From CBDDHT01 sp965227905 (GTDB lineage Bacteria > Pseudomonadota > Alphaproteobacteria > Rhizobiales > Methyloligellaceae), in assembly GCA_965227905.1 (NCBI GenBank), contig OZ245780.1, positions 1,550,001-1,614,000 of the forward strand: a stretch of DNA of 64,000 bases, written 5' to 3'. Under the pieces are notes generated by a model that saw only the letters and a list, made by a program, of their open reading frames with translations, was not told the DNA's origin and ran no database searches. The position numbers were made by a program, and so were the translations under genes. Positions 1 through 7,934 of the stretch are shown here, piece after piece. The stretch's first letter is position 1. Each line of letters begins with the position of its first letter.

Positions 1-1
1 G

Positions 2-445
2 CGGCTTTCCTACATCGCAAGCGGTGTGGTGCAGTCGAATGCCAAAGCTGCCTTGGCGAAACGATTGCTGGAGCTGTTCGAGGGGCTCGTCATGGTCTTA
101 GACAACTGGGAACCGCAGGAAGCGGGCGTTGAAGAAACATTCGTCAATCGAGATGCGCGTGCAACGCTGAAGCTTGGGCATGCCCGCGGGGTCGGGCTTC
201 TCGCAGCCTCCTTATCCGGACTTGTTATCGCCGAGTATGCGCCGAACCAGGTCAAGAAGACTGTTGTCGGTTCTGGGCATGCCGGTAAGCAGCAGATCCA
301 CACGATGGTTCGCCATCTATTGCCTCGCGCGGCACCGAAGACGGATGACGAGGCGGACGCGCTCGCGATAGCGATTACCCATGCACATATGCGGGGAAGT
401 GCACAAACGGCGGCCCTGGCGGTTTCCTGGACAGGGCCAACATGA
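2..445 (+). CDS. ruvC: Crossover junction endodeoxyribonuclease RuvC, 3' part (start beyond window edge)
   Basis: RuvC cleaves Holliday junctions that RuvAB has migrated. The frame is open from base 2, so the start lies before the window and the N-terminal catalytic Asp is not visible. The visible 147 residues hold the family's C-terminal half: ETFVNRDARAT, then GVGLLAASLSGL, YAPNQVKKTVVG, GHAGKQQI and the acidic catalytic end DDEADALAIAITH. It overlaps ruvA by ATGA at 442-445, which implies translational coupling in a ruvC-ruvA-ruvB operon. The last residues after the DEAD-like motif are unremarkable. Identification is firm; only the length is unknown. Confidence 0.95.
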   Translation, partial: RLSYIASGVVQSNAKAALAKRLLELFEGLVMVLDNWEPQEAGVEETFVNRDARATLKLGHARGVGLLAASLSGLVIAEYAPNQVKKTVVGSGHAGKQQIHTMVRHLLPRAAPKTDDEADALAIAITHAHMRGSAQTAALAVSWTGPT

Positions 446-1059
446 TCGGTCGCCTTAAAGGTCTTGTCGATTCTACAGGCGAGGACTGGGTCATTGTCGA
501 TGTGGGCGGCGTCGGCTACGAGGTGACCTGTTCGGTGCGGACGCTCGCGGGACTTCCAGCGGTCGGGGAGGCGGTCAGTCTTTCCATCGAAACTTATGTC
601 CGTGAGGACGCGATTCGACTGTTTGGCTTCGCGACCGCATCGGAGCGGGCGTGGTTTCGTTTGCTGCAAGGCGTTCAGGGCGTTGGAGCGAAAGTCGCTT
701 TGGCCCTGTTGGGGACGTTGACGACAGACGAGTTGGCCAATGCCATTGCCTTGCAGGATAAGGCGCAAGTCTCACGGGCGCCCGGCGTCGGCCCGAAAGT
801 CGCCGGCAGGATTGTCACGGAGTTGAAGGATCGCATACCGGCCGTCCTTGGTACCGAGGTATCGGAATTTGCCTCTGGCGGCGATGCGTCATCCACACCT
901 GTCGGGACGGCCGCCCTCGACGCCGTGTCTGCGCTGACCAATCTTGGATATGCTCAGGCCCAGGCCAGCGCTGCGGTCGCAGCTGCCGCGAAGAAGGCTG
1001 GCGATGGGACTGAAACCAAAGAGCTTATTCGCCTCGGCCTCAAGGAGCTGGCGCAATGA
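442..1059 (+). CDS. ruvA: Holliday junction branch migration complex subunit RuvA
   Basis: RuvA binds the four-way junction as a tetramer and loads RuvB helicase rings. The 205-residue protein has the normal length. It opens with MIGRLKG and an OB-fold segment (VDVGGVGYEV, residues about 20-29). Two helix-hairpin-helix motifs follow: GVQGVGAKVALALL near 75-88 and APGVGPKVAGRIV near 113-125. The C-terminal domain that contacts RuvB ends in LIRLGLKELAQ. The ATG lies inside the ruvC stop and the stop overlaps the ruvB ATG at 1056-1059, so the three genes are tightly coupled. Confidence 0.97.
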   Translation: MIGRLKGLVDSTGEDWVIVDVGGVGYEVTCSVRTLAGLPAVGEAVSLSIETYVREDAIRLFGFATASERAWFRLLQGVQGVGAKVALALLGTLTTDELANAIALQDKAQVSRAPGVGPKVAGRIVTELKDRIPAVLGTEVSEFASGGDASSTPVGTAALDAVSALTNLGYAQAQASAAVAAAAKKAGDGTETKELIRLGLKELAQ

Positions 1060-2105
1060 ACGAGCGCGTTCTTGGCTCCGATGAGAAACCAGAAGATCAT
1101 GCAGAAGCCTCATTGCGGCCTCTGATCCTCGATGAGTTTATCGGTCAGAAACGCGCGCGCGAGAATCTGAGTGTGTTCATTGAGGCTGCGCGGTCACGCG
1201 GCGAAGCTCTGGATCATGTTCTGCTCGCCGGACCTCCTGGACTTGGCAAAACCACGCTTGCCCAGATCGTTGCCCGCGAACGCGGTGTGAGTTTCCGCGC
1301 CACCTCCGGCCCCGTCATCGCGAAGGCGGGAGACCTGGCCGCTCTGCTAACTAATCTTGAACCGATGGATGTCCTTTTCATCGATGAGATCCACCGGCTC
1401 AGCCCGGCGGTTGAAGAGATCCTCTATCCGGCCATGGAGGACTTCCAACTCGACCTGATAATCGGCGAAGGGCCGGCCGCGCGTTCCGTGCGCATCGATC
1501 TTGCCCGCTTTACCCTTGTCGGGGCTACGACCCGGTCAGGTCTTCTGACAACGCCGCTGCGCGACCGCTTTGGCATCCCAGTTCGTCTGGATTTCTATTC
1601 GGTCGAAGAGCTTCAGGAGATTGTGCATCGCGGAGCACGATTGCTGGAACTGCCGATCGACGCAGGCGGAGCCCAAGAGATCGCCCGCCGCGCGCGAGGC
1701 ACGCCGCGGATTGCCGGTCGGCTTCTGCGGCGGGTGCGCGATTTTGCATCTGTTGAAGGCGCCAAGACTGTCAATCGTACCGTGGCGGACAGGGCTCTCA
1801 GTCATCTCGAAGTGGATTCGCGTGGTCTTGATGCGCTCGATCACCGTTATTTGCAATGTATCGCCGTTAATTATGGTGGCGGCCCGGTCGGAATAGAGAC
1901 GATCGCCGCCGCGTTGTCCGAGCCGCGCGATGCCATCGAAGAGATTATCGAGCCTTATCTTCTGCAGCAGGGGTTTATTGCCCGAACACCGCGCGGCCGC
2001 ATGGTGACGCCATTGGCATTCTCCCACCTTGGGCTCGATGCACCGCCGCCGCCGGCCAACGGTCAACTCGGAATTTTCGAAGACAAGAATGGTGACCATG
2101 GTTGA
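1056..2105 (+). CDS. ruvB: Holliday junction branch migration DNA helicase RuvB
   Basis: RuvB is the AAA+ motor that drives branch migration with RuvA. At 349 residues it is full length. It shows Walker A GPPGLGKT (59-66), Walker B DVLFIDEIHRL, the sensor-type segment LVGATTRSGLL, and the winged-helix C-terminus ending in RTPRGRMVTPLAF. The start overlaps the ruvA stop (ATGA). The stop at 2103-2105 lies inside the beginning of the next gene, a thioesterase, so ruv and the tol cluster's first gene are physically linked, as in many alphaproteobacteria. Confidence 0.97.
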   Translation: MNERVLGSDEKPEDHAEASLRPLILDEFIGQKRARENLSVFIEAARSRGEALDHVLLAGPPGLGKTTLAQIVARERGVSFRATSGPVIAKAGDLAALLTNLEPMDVLFIDEIHRLSPAVEEILYPAMEDFQLDLIIGEGPAARSVRIDLARFTLVGATTRSGLLTTPLRDRFGIPVRLDFYSVEELQEIVHRGARLLELPIDAGGAQEIARRARGTPRIAGRLLRRVRDFASVEGAKTVNRTVADRALSHLEVDSRGLDALDHRYLQCIAVNYGGGPVGIETIAAALSEPRDAIEEIIEPYLLQQGFIARTPRGRMVTPLAFSHLGLDAPPPPANGQLGIFEDKNGDHG

Positions 2106-2565
2106 GTCGTCGGAACGCTGGCCGGACTTCGGCGGTCGGATCGAGGGCGAACGGCATATCCTGCCCATTCGCGTCTATCATGAAGACACGGACTTCTCCG
2201 GATTCGTCTACCACGGCAGTTATGTTCGGTTCTGCGAGCGCGGTCGCTCCGATTTCGTTCGCCTTCTCGGGATCGGTCATCAGGAGCTGATGGCTGGGGA
2301 CGAGGGCGGCGAACCGTCCGCATTCGTTGTTCGCCACCTCGAACTCGACTACCGGAAGCCGGCCAGGATCGGGGAGTTGCTGGAAGTGACGACGGCGTGC
2401 CTGGACATCGGGGGCGCGACTCTGACACTCGGTCAAAACGTCTCGAGAGACGGCATCGACCTTGTCCGCGCCAAGGTCAAGATCGTCCTGGTTTCCATGT
2501 CCGGCAAGCCAAGGCGATTGGGGCCGTTGATTCAGGGTGCATTTCAACGTTTCGTTAACCAATAG
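2089..2565 (+). CDS. ybgC: Tol-Pal-associated acyl-CoA thioesterase YbgC
   Basis: Hotdog-fold thioesterase of the YbgC/4-hydroxybenzoyl-CoA thioesterase family, usually the first gene of tol-pal clusters. The active-site region reads YHEDTDFSGFVYHGSYVRF, with the conserved Asp-x-x-Gly arrangement, followed by ERGRSDFVRLLG and LELDYRKPARIGE. The frame is open upstream to 2029 inside ruvB. I chose ATG 2089, with ATG 2098 as an alternative giving a protein three residues shorter; neither has a strong ribosome-binding site, consistent with translation coupled to ruvB. The gap of 127 bp to tolQ is larger than the other gaps in the cluster. Confidence 0.9.
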   Translation: MVTMVESSERWPDFGGRIEGERHILPIRVYHEDTDFSGFVYHGSYVRFCERGRSDFVRLLGIGHQELMAGDEGGEPSAFVVRHLELDYRKPARIGELLEVTTACLDIGGATLTLGQNVSRDGIDLVRAKVKIVLVSMSGKPRRLGPLIQGAFQRFVNQ

Positions 2566-2692
2566 CGCCGACTCTCGGTCCCAAAGCAATGGCGCTTTAT
2601 CGTTGCGCCGTGAGCGCCCGCCTCGGAACGGGGTCGGCTCAAGCGCCCGATACAGACCATAATCCAATTTCGAACTTACGATCGAGGCCATC

Positions 2693-3406
2693 GTGACCGC
2701 GCCGGGATTCAGTAACGTGACGCTTGCCGCTACCGGGGTCGATCTGTCGATTATCGGACTGTTTGCGCAAGCCCATATCGTTGTTCAGATCGTGATGGTC
2801 GGCCTTGTGGTCGCATCGGTCTGGAGCTGGGCGATTATCGCCGAGAAGCTTTTACTTCTGCGAAGCACCAAGAAAAGCACCGACCGTTTCGAGACCGTCT
2901 TCTGGTCCGGACAGTCGCTGGAAGAGCTCTACCAGTCACTGGTCAACAATCAGAACACGTCCATGGCCGCCATGTTCGTGGCCGCCATGCGCGAGTGGAA
3001 GCGAAGCGTCGATGCAACGGCCAAACCGCTGGCCGGTGTTCAGATGCGAGTCGAGAAGGTGCTGGAGGTTACGATTTCGCGGGAAATCGAAAGGCTCGAA
3101 CGCCGGCTCTTGTTCCTGGCAACCGTCGGGTCGACCGCACCCTTCATCGGGCTTTTCGGAACCGTCTGGGGCATCATGAATGCCTTCCAGGCAATCGCCG
3201 TCAGCAAGAACACGAACCTTGCGGTCGTCGCGCCAGGTATTGCCGAGGCCTTGTTCGCCACGGCACTCGGGCTTCTTGCGGCCATTCCGGCGGTGATCTT
3301 CTACAACAAATTCGCGCATGAGATCGCGCGCCATTCGCAGCGCCTTGAAGGGTTCGCCGACGAATTCTCCGCGATCCTGTCCCGTCAGATCGACGTGAGG
3401 AGCTGA
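2693..3406 (+). CDS. tolQ: Tol-Pal system proton channel subunit TolQ
   Basis: MotA/TolQ/ExbB-family inner-membrane protein which, with TolR, couples the proton motive force to TolA during envelope constriction. It has 237 residues and three predicted membrane segments: near 22-45 (IVVQIVMVGLVVASVWSW), near 140-165 (VGSTAPFIGLFGTVWGIM) and near 175-200 (APGIAEALFATALGLLAAIP). The last two carry the family signature GLFGTVWGIM and ALFATALGL. The start is GTG with GAGG at 2684-2687 at good spacing. TolR begins 3 bp after the stop. Confidence 0.96.
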   Translation: MTAPGFSNVTLAATGVDLSIIGLFAQAHIVVQIVMVGLVVASVWSWAIIAEKLLLLRSTKKSTDRFETVFWSGQSLEELYQSLVNNQNTSMAAMFVAAMREWKRSVDATAKPLAGVQMRVEKVLEVTISREIERLERRLLFLATVGSTAPFIGLFGTVWGIMNAFQAIAVSKNTNLAVVAPGIAEALFATALGLLAAIPAVIFYNKFAHEIARHSQRLEGFADEFSAILSRQIDVRS

Positions 3407-3409
3407 CCG

Positions 3410-3856
3410 ATGGGAGCAGGCACCGGTGCGCCCGACCGGCGGAAGCGAAGGCGCCATGGCAGCGCATACACGCCAATGTCCGAGATCAATGTGACGCCGT
3501 TTGTCGACGTGATGCTGGTCCTCCTGGTCATCTTCATGGTTGCCGCCCCGTTGCTGACGGTCGGTGTGCCGATCGATCTCCCCAAGACGGAGGCCAAGGA
3601 GCTGAAAGGCGAGAAAGAACCGCTGACGATCTCCGTGACCGGGAAGGGATCGATCTTCCTGCAGGAAACGGAAATCCCTCTCAACGAGGTGGTTCCGAAA
3701 CTGGTGGCAATCACCCAGCAGGGCTATGACGAGCGCATTTATGTACGCGGGGACCAGAGAGCGAACTATGGGACCATCATGAAAGTGATGGGCACCATCA
3801 GTGCCGCCGGGTTCCGTCGGATCGCCCTCGTTACCGAGCTTGAAGACAGGAGTTGA
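3410..3856 (+). CDS. tolR: Tol-Pal system protein TolR
   Basis: ExbD/TolR-family protein, 148 residues. It has a short cytoplasmic N-terminus, one membrane helix (about 26-46, FVDVMLVLLVIFMVAAPLL) carrying the proton-accepting Asp in the sequence PFVDVMLVLL, and a periplasmic domain ending VTELEDRS. The phrase SEINVTPFVDVMLV is the family hallmark. It lies 3 bp after tolQ and 3 bp before tolA, so the three are co-translated. It binds TolQ as a dimer and energises TolA. Confidence 0.96.
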   Translation: MGAGTGAPDRRKRRRHGSAYTPMSEINVTPFVDVMLVLLVIFMVAAPLLTVGVPIDLPKTEAKELKGEKEPLTISVTGKGSIFLQETEIPLNEVVPKLVAITQQGYDERIYVRGDQRANYGTIMKVMGTISAAGFRRIALVTELEDRS

Positions 3857-3859
3857 CCT

Positions 3860-4744
3860 GTGCGCAAGGGCTTGGCGATGTCGATCGCGCTTCACGGCTT
3901 CGTTCTGGCCTGGGCGCTCGGATTTTTTCCGGGCCCCGAGACCTTGCGGACTCCTGAAGTGAAAGCTGTCCCGATCGATGTGGTCACTATTTCGGAACTC
4001 ACCAAAATCAAGGCGGGTCTGAGAGATCGCAAGAACGCCAAGACGGCCCCGGTGGTAAAGAAGAAAACGCCGCCGAAGCCAAAGAAGAAATCCAAGGTCA
4101 AGCCACGCAAGGTCAAGGCTGCACGGCCAAAGGCCGCGCCTAAACCCAAGGCAAGGCCAAAGCCAAAGAAAATCGCCAAGAAAGCAAAACCGAAGCCGAA
4201 ACCTGCCAAGAAGGTGGTGGACAAGGCGGCACTGGACAAATTGGTGTCGAAGGCGTTGGAGACCAAGCCCTCCAAAAGGCGGCCGAAGAAGGCGACGCCC
4301 AAGAAGAACTTCAATGCCGACCGAATCGCCGCCTTGCTTAACAAGGTTCCTGATTCCGGCGATCAAAGTCCGCAAGCGACAGAGCCGAAACCGGATCCGA
4401 AGGACCAGGCCAAGGGGCGGCCATCGGGTTTCGATCAGAAGCTCACGATCAGTGAAATCGACGCATTGCGGGCGCGGATCTCGCAATGCTGGGCGCCGCC
4501 AACGGGTGCAACAGGTGCCGATGCCCTCAAGGTTCGACTGCGCCTCAATCTTAATCGGGACGGTACGCTCACGCAGCAACCGCGAATCCTGAATTCCGGT
4601 ACGTCACCGTTTTTCCGGGTCGCTGCCGATAGCGCCGTGCGCGCAGTTTGGAAGTGTCAGCCTTACCAGCTACCGGCCGCCAAATATGATTTGTGGCGCG
4701 ATATCGTTCTCAACTTTGACCCAAGGGAGATGTTCGGCGGATGA
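3860..4744 (+). CDS. tolA: Tol-Pal system protein TolA (cell envelope integrity)
   Basis: TolA spans the periplasm from the inner membrane to Pal/TolB. The 294 residues comprise an N-terminal membrane helix (about 5-22), a Lys/Pro/Ala-rich linker (about 60-175, many KPK, PKK and KAK repeats) and a C-terminal TonB/TolA-like domain (about 195-292). The C-terminal domain has the typical ISQCW segment and a second Cys in WKCQPYQLP. The start is GTG at 3860 behind GACAGGAG. The stop overlaps the tolB ATG (4741-4744). The linker composition makes primary sequence conservation low, so the call rests on architecture plus position. Confidence 0.93.
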   Translation: MRKGLAMSIALHGFVLAWALGFFPGPETLRTPEVKAVPIDVVTISELTKIKAGLRDRKNAKTAPVVKKKTPPKPKKKSKVKPRKVKAARPKAAPKPKARPKPKKIAKKAKPKPKPAKKVVDKAALDKLVSKALETKPSKRRPKKATPKKNFNADRIAALLNKVPDSGDQSPQATEPKPDPKDQAKGRPSGFDQKLTISEIDALRARISQCWAPPTGATGADALKVRLRLNLNRDGTLTQQPRILNSGTSPFFRVAADSAVRAVWKCQPYQLPAAKYDLWRDIVLNFDPREMFGG

Positions 4745-6069
4745 TTCTTAAGCTCGGAAAGGCGCTCTTGTTCGCGGCGGTCCTGGTCGCCGGTCTTCCA
4801 TTCTCGACAGACAAGGCATGGGCCGTCGTCGAAATCGACATCACGCAGGGCACTGTTCAACCGGTGCCGATCGCGGTGCCGGCATTTGGCGCGACAACGC
4901 TCGGCGATCAGCAACTCGGGCGGGATATCTCAGCCGTGATCCTAAGCAATCTCGAGAGATCCGGTCTTTTTCGGCCGATCGAAGAGGCGGCCTTTATCGA
5001 GAAGGGTATTGATATCAGGCGAGCGCCTCGGTTTGGGGATTGGCGCATCATCAAAGCACAGGCGCTGGTCGTCGGCGCGGTGAAGCGACAATCGGATGGT
5101 CGGATCAGGACCGAATTTCGCCTTTGGGACGTTTTTGCCGGGAAGCAGCTTTCCGGCCAGCAATTTGCCACGAGCGAGGGGAACTGGCGACGCATAGCGC
5201 ATATCATTTCTGATGCCATCTATGAGCGATTGACCGGTGAAAAAGGTTACTTCGATACTCGCGTCGTTTTCATCGATGAGACGGGCCCCAAAAACGCACG
5301 TGTCAAGCGGCTCGCGATTATGGATCAGGACGGTGAAAACATCCGGATGCTGACCCGGGGGCGCGATCTGGTGCTGACGCCGCGCTTCAGCCCGTCCAGC
5401 CAACGGATCACCTATATGTCCTACGAGAGTGGACGGCCGCGCGTTTACCTCCTCAATATCGAGACCGGTCAACAACGCCTGGTCGGCGACTTCCCAGGAA
5501 TGACGTTTGCGCCGCGTTTTGCGCCGGATGGTCAGAAGATCGTCATGAGCCTGCAGCGCGGTCGCTATTCCGACCTCTACATGATGGATCTGCGGACGCG
5601 CCGCCAACAACGTCTGACCAAAGCGGATGCCATCGATACGGCGCCAAGTTTTGCCCCGGACGGCCGACGCGTGGTTTTCGAATCGGACCGCGGCAGGTCC
5701 AAGCAGCTCTTTGTCATGAATCTCGACGGATCCGGTAGCCGGCAGATCAGCCGGGGCTCGGGTCGATACTCGACACCCGTTTGGTCACCGCGCGGCGACC
5801 TGATCGCTTTCACTAAACAAACAGGCGGTCAGTTTCTCATCGGCGTGATGCGTCCGGACGGCAGCGGCGAGCGGATTCTGACCGAGGGCTATCATAATGA
5901 AGGACCGACGTGGGCGCCGAACGGCCGAATCTTGATGTTCTTCCGTGAATCCCGCGGAGCAAAAGGTGGGCCGCGCCTCTATACGATCGATCTCACGGGA
6001 TACAATGAGCGCAGGGTGCCGACACCCGCGTTCGGGTCGGACCCTGCCTGGTCGCCGCTTCTGAACTGA
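4741..6069 (+). CDS. tolB: Tol-Pal system periplasmic beta-propeller protein TolB
   Basis: TolB is the periplasmic partner that shuttles between TolA and Pal. The 442-residue protein has a signal peptide (about 1-28, ending near KAWA) and an N-terminal domain up to about 165. A six-bladed propeller follows, with repeated blade motifs such as LTPRFSPSSQRITYMS, FAPRFAPDGQKIVMS, TAPSFAPDGRRVVFES and STPVWSPRGDLIAF. The C-terminus SDPAWSPLLN is normal. It is translationally coupled to tolA. A long inverted repeat starts 8 bp after the stop and separates tolB from pal. Confidence 0.97.
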   Translation: MILKLGKALLFAAVLVAGLPFSTDKAWAVVEIDITQGTVQPVPIAVPAFGATTLGDQQLGRDISAVILSNLERSGLFRPIEEAAFIEKGIDIRRAPRFGDWRIIKAQALVVGAVKRQSDGRIRTEFRLWDVFAGKQLSGQQFATSEGNWRRIAHIISDAIYERLTGEKGYFDTRVVFIDETGPKNARVKRLAIMDQDGENIRMLTRGRDLVLTPRFSPSSQRITYMSYESGRPRVYLLNIETGQQRLVGDFPGMTFAPRFAPDGQKIVMSLQRGRYSDLYMMDLRTRRQQRLTKADAIDTAPSFAPDGRRVVFESDRGRSKQLFVMNLDGSGSRQISRGSGRYSTPVWSPRGDLIAFTKQTGGQFLIGVMRPDGSGERILTEGYHNEGPTWAPNGRILMFFRESRGAKGGPRLYTIDLTGYNERRVPTPAFGSDPAWSPLLN

Positions 6070-6077
6070 GAGTTTGC

Positions 6078-6183
6078 CCTTGAAAGTCCTGTAGCCGGCC
6101 CGCTCCCCCGGCCCAACCACCCAATATGGGTACCCTCGGGGTGGTTGGCCCGGGGGAGCGGGCCGGCTTCGGGACTTTCAAGG
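6078..6183. repeat. Long near-perfect hairpin between tolB and pal
   Basis: The arms 6078-6122 and 6139-6183 are inverted complements of each other over about 45 bp, with only a few mismatches (tgt against cga around 6090, one c against g near 6111). The loop is about 16 bp. The core stem is very GC-rich (gccggcccgctcccccgg). No T-run follows on either strand, so it is not a textbook Rho-independent terminator. In RNA it would still be a very stable hairpin that could stop transcription or protect the tolB 3' end. It may also be a copy of a palindromic repeat family. Confidence 0.8.
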
Positions 6184-6465
6184 CGACCAATGAGTCAATA
6201 AGACGCAGCTGATTTCTGATTCTCTGGAGAATCGAGTCCTGTCGTGGATGAGACTCAAGGTGCGGCAACTCGGTAACAGCCTGTGGAAAGCCCGGGATTC
6301 TCGCCTCTTTTCGGCCTAATTGGCACCCCCAGACAGCAAACCGTGTCATTTTAGCATCAGCTAGTGGGAAACTACCTGCCGAAAACCAGTCCTCGCTTGA
6401 TATTGCAGTCAGCCACACGCTAACTGAGACAACGGCAGTGGCCGTTAAACAAAGGAGATAGGACC

Positions 6466-6618
6466 ATGCAGGGTTTTAAAGGCGTGATTGTCGTCGCAAC
6501 CATCGTGGCCACAGCTGCTGCGTTGGGGGCTTGCGGACGGAAAAACGTAACGCATAAGCCAATGAAGCTTGGCGCTGCGGACACGGTGACGATCATTGAG
6601 CAGGCTGTGCGCGTCTGA
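6466..6618 (+). CDS. Small lipoprotein (50 aa) between tolB and pal
   Basis: This short gene codes for MQGFKGVIVVATIVATAAAL, then a lipobox LGAC with Cys24, then a polar tail GRKNVTHKPMKLG to the stop at 6616-6618. It has a strong ribosome-binding site, AAGGAGA at 6452-6458, well spaced from the ATG. The N-terminus is positively charged, followed by a hydrophobic core and lipobox, which is the full pattern of a signal-peptidase II substrate. Mature length would be only 27 residues. It resembles small entericidin-like lipoproteins in layout, but I do not recognise the family. Function is unknown; the position suggests an envelope role. Confidence 0.7.
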   Translation: MQGFKGVIVVATIVATAAALGACGRKNVTHKPMKLGAADTVTIIEQAVRV

Positions 6619-6852
6619 TTTGGCGCAATATGCAAGTCTGATCAACGTGGGGGACTCCCGCGAAATGATGGATAGCTGGATGTCGTGTCGACGGTAGTGA
6701 ATATTACCGCGGGCACGACTTTCCAGCGCCATCTTTTTTTTATGCGGATCATCCGCGACCTTTTCAGGACAATTGAATCGCTCAACGCCTTCTGGCGTTA
6801 AGTGATGTTTAACGCTTCCAGCCAAGACTCCCCTGATAAGGAGACTAGGTGG
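6619..6852. other. Gap before pal with small hairpins
   Basis: No coding frame is convincing here. There is a run of eight T at about 6733-6741, a short palindrome gcggat-c-atccgc at 6744-6756, and a stem-loop aacgcc-ttct-ggcgtt at 6784-6799 a little over 50 bp before the pal start. These could be part of the pal leader or a terminator for the small lipoprotein gene; neither is clear. Confidence 0.4.
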
Positions 6853-7347
6853 ATGGCGCGTAAACGCATGCTTGCCCATGCCTGCAGAATTGCCGGCATG
6901 GTCTTTCTTGCGGCTGTTGTTGTTGGGTGTGCGAAAAAGCCGCCCGCAAACAAAACCGCAGAAGGCTCAATGGCTCCCGGCTCTGCGCGGGACTTTGTCG
7001 CCCGAGCCGGTGACACGGTTTATTTCGACACAGACAGCTCTCAGCTGAGCGGCGCCGCGCAGGCTACGCTGCGAGCACAAGTTCAATGGCTTCGCCGTTA
7101 CCCGTTTGCCACAGTGGTCATCGCCGGCCATGCGGACGAGCGCGGAACGCGGGAATACAACATTGCCCTTGGTGCGCAAAGAGCGGAAGCCGTGCGCGGT
7201 TTCCTTGCGTCCAATGGCATCCAGGGTCGACGAATTCGAACGACGTCCTATGGCAAGGAGCGGCCTGTGGCCGTCTGCGACGACATTTCCTGCTGGTCGC
7301 AAAACAGACGGTCGGTGACTCAGGTTACGCCCCGTATCGGCAGCTAA
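6853..7347 (+). CDS. pal: Peptidoglycan-associated lipoprotein Pal
   Basis: Outer-membrane lipoprotein that binds peptidoglycan and TolB/TolA. From ATG 6853 it has 164 residues: a signal peptide with lipobox VVGC (Cys near residue 26), a short linker, then an OmpA-like domain. The OmpA domain holds VYFDTDSSQL, VVIAGHADERGTREYNIALGAQRA and the peptidoglycan-binding Asp and Arg of that segment. The frame is open upstream to 6802, but GGAGA at 6839-6843 and AGGTGG immediately before 6853 favour the later start, which also gives a proper signal peptide. Strong family match. Confidence 0.95.
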   Translation: MARKRMLAHACRIAGMVFLAAVVVGCAKKPPANKTAEGSMAPGSARDFVARAGDTVYFDTDSSQLSGAAQATLRAQVQWLRRYPFATVVIAGHADERGTREYNIALGAQRAEAVRGFLASNGIQGRRIRTTSYGKERPVAVCDDISCWSQNRRSVTQVTPRIGS

Positions 7348-7351
7348 CAAA

Positions 7352-7385
7352 GACTGCGCTCAACCAATACCGGTTGGGCGCAGTC
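7352..7385 (+). terminator. Stem-loop after pal
   Basis: The segments 7352-7365 and 7372-7385 pair over 14 bp with a single G-U pair and a 6-base loop, 4 bp after the pal stop. There is no T-tract on either side, so it may attenuate or stabilise rather than fully terminate. It separates pal from the next small membrane protein gene. Confidence 0.6.
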
Positions 7386-7399
7386 GAAATACCACCCAT

Positions 7400-7816
7400 A
7401 TGAAAGAGATCCTTTCGGTTTCTGGATCTCGGTCGATGACAGTCGAAGACGTTCTTGTTCTATCGTCTTTAGCGTCATTTGCACTCAGTGTTTATGGATT
7501 CATACGAGCAGGCCTCGCGATGGGGTGGACGCGGGCATGGAAATCGCTCGCGCTTCTGCTCATATTTTTCACCTATTGCCTTGCTGGATTCGGCCTTGTC
7601 TGGTGGCTTGCCAAGCCACCAGCACAGGAGAGTCGCGCCGCTGTTTCGACACTTCTCGCGTTATTGTGGATTGGCTATGGAGGCATATGGCTTGCCCGCC
7701 TGGTCCCAAAAACCGATGAGCGAGACGCTTTGCTCCCGCGTCGGTTTCTGGGCCGGACCGATATGAGTTTTGCACTGGCAGGACTTGCGACACTCGCCTG
7801 TCTGGCGATCCTGTAG
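7400..7816 (+). CDS. Small integral membrane protein of unknown function
   Basis: 138 residues with about four hydrophobic helices: near 20-38, 47-70, 84-98 and 124-138. Loops carry KTDERDALLPRR. ATG 7400 lacks a clear ribosome-binding site; ATG 7436 (residue 13) is an alternative that trims the polar start. I do not recognise a family. It lies between pal and cpoB on the same strand, which is an unusual spot for an extra gene in this otherwise conserved cluster, so an envelope role is possible but is inference only. Confidence 0.6.
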   Translation: MKEILSVSGSRSMTVEDVLVLSSLASFALSVYGFIRAGLAMGWTRAWKSLALLLIFFTYCLAGFGLVWWLAKPPAQESRAAVSTLLALLWIGYGGIWLARLVPKTDERDALLPRRFLGRTDMSFALAGLATLACLAIL

Positions 7817-7934
7817 GGTGAGTATTCCTGGTGAACTGTGATCGCTTGCAGCTTCCGGGGCGGGGTGAAACCGGGTATATGCCTTCAAAAGAAGGGTTGC
7901 GGCGGACACATCGCCCAGTCCGGGCCATTCGGTA

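Noticed and set aside
2936..4579. 547-codon open frame on the minus strand over tolQRA
   Set aside because: Arg/Leu/His-rich shadow of three well-supported genes; no start signals and no recognisable domain.
6730..6756. T8 run with palindrome gcggatcatccgc before pal as a terminator
   Set aside because: The T-run precedes the palindrome on the plus strand, and on the minus strand it becomes an A-run after the stem, so neither strand has the right order.
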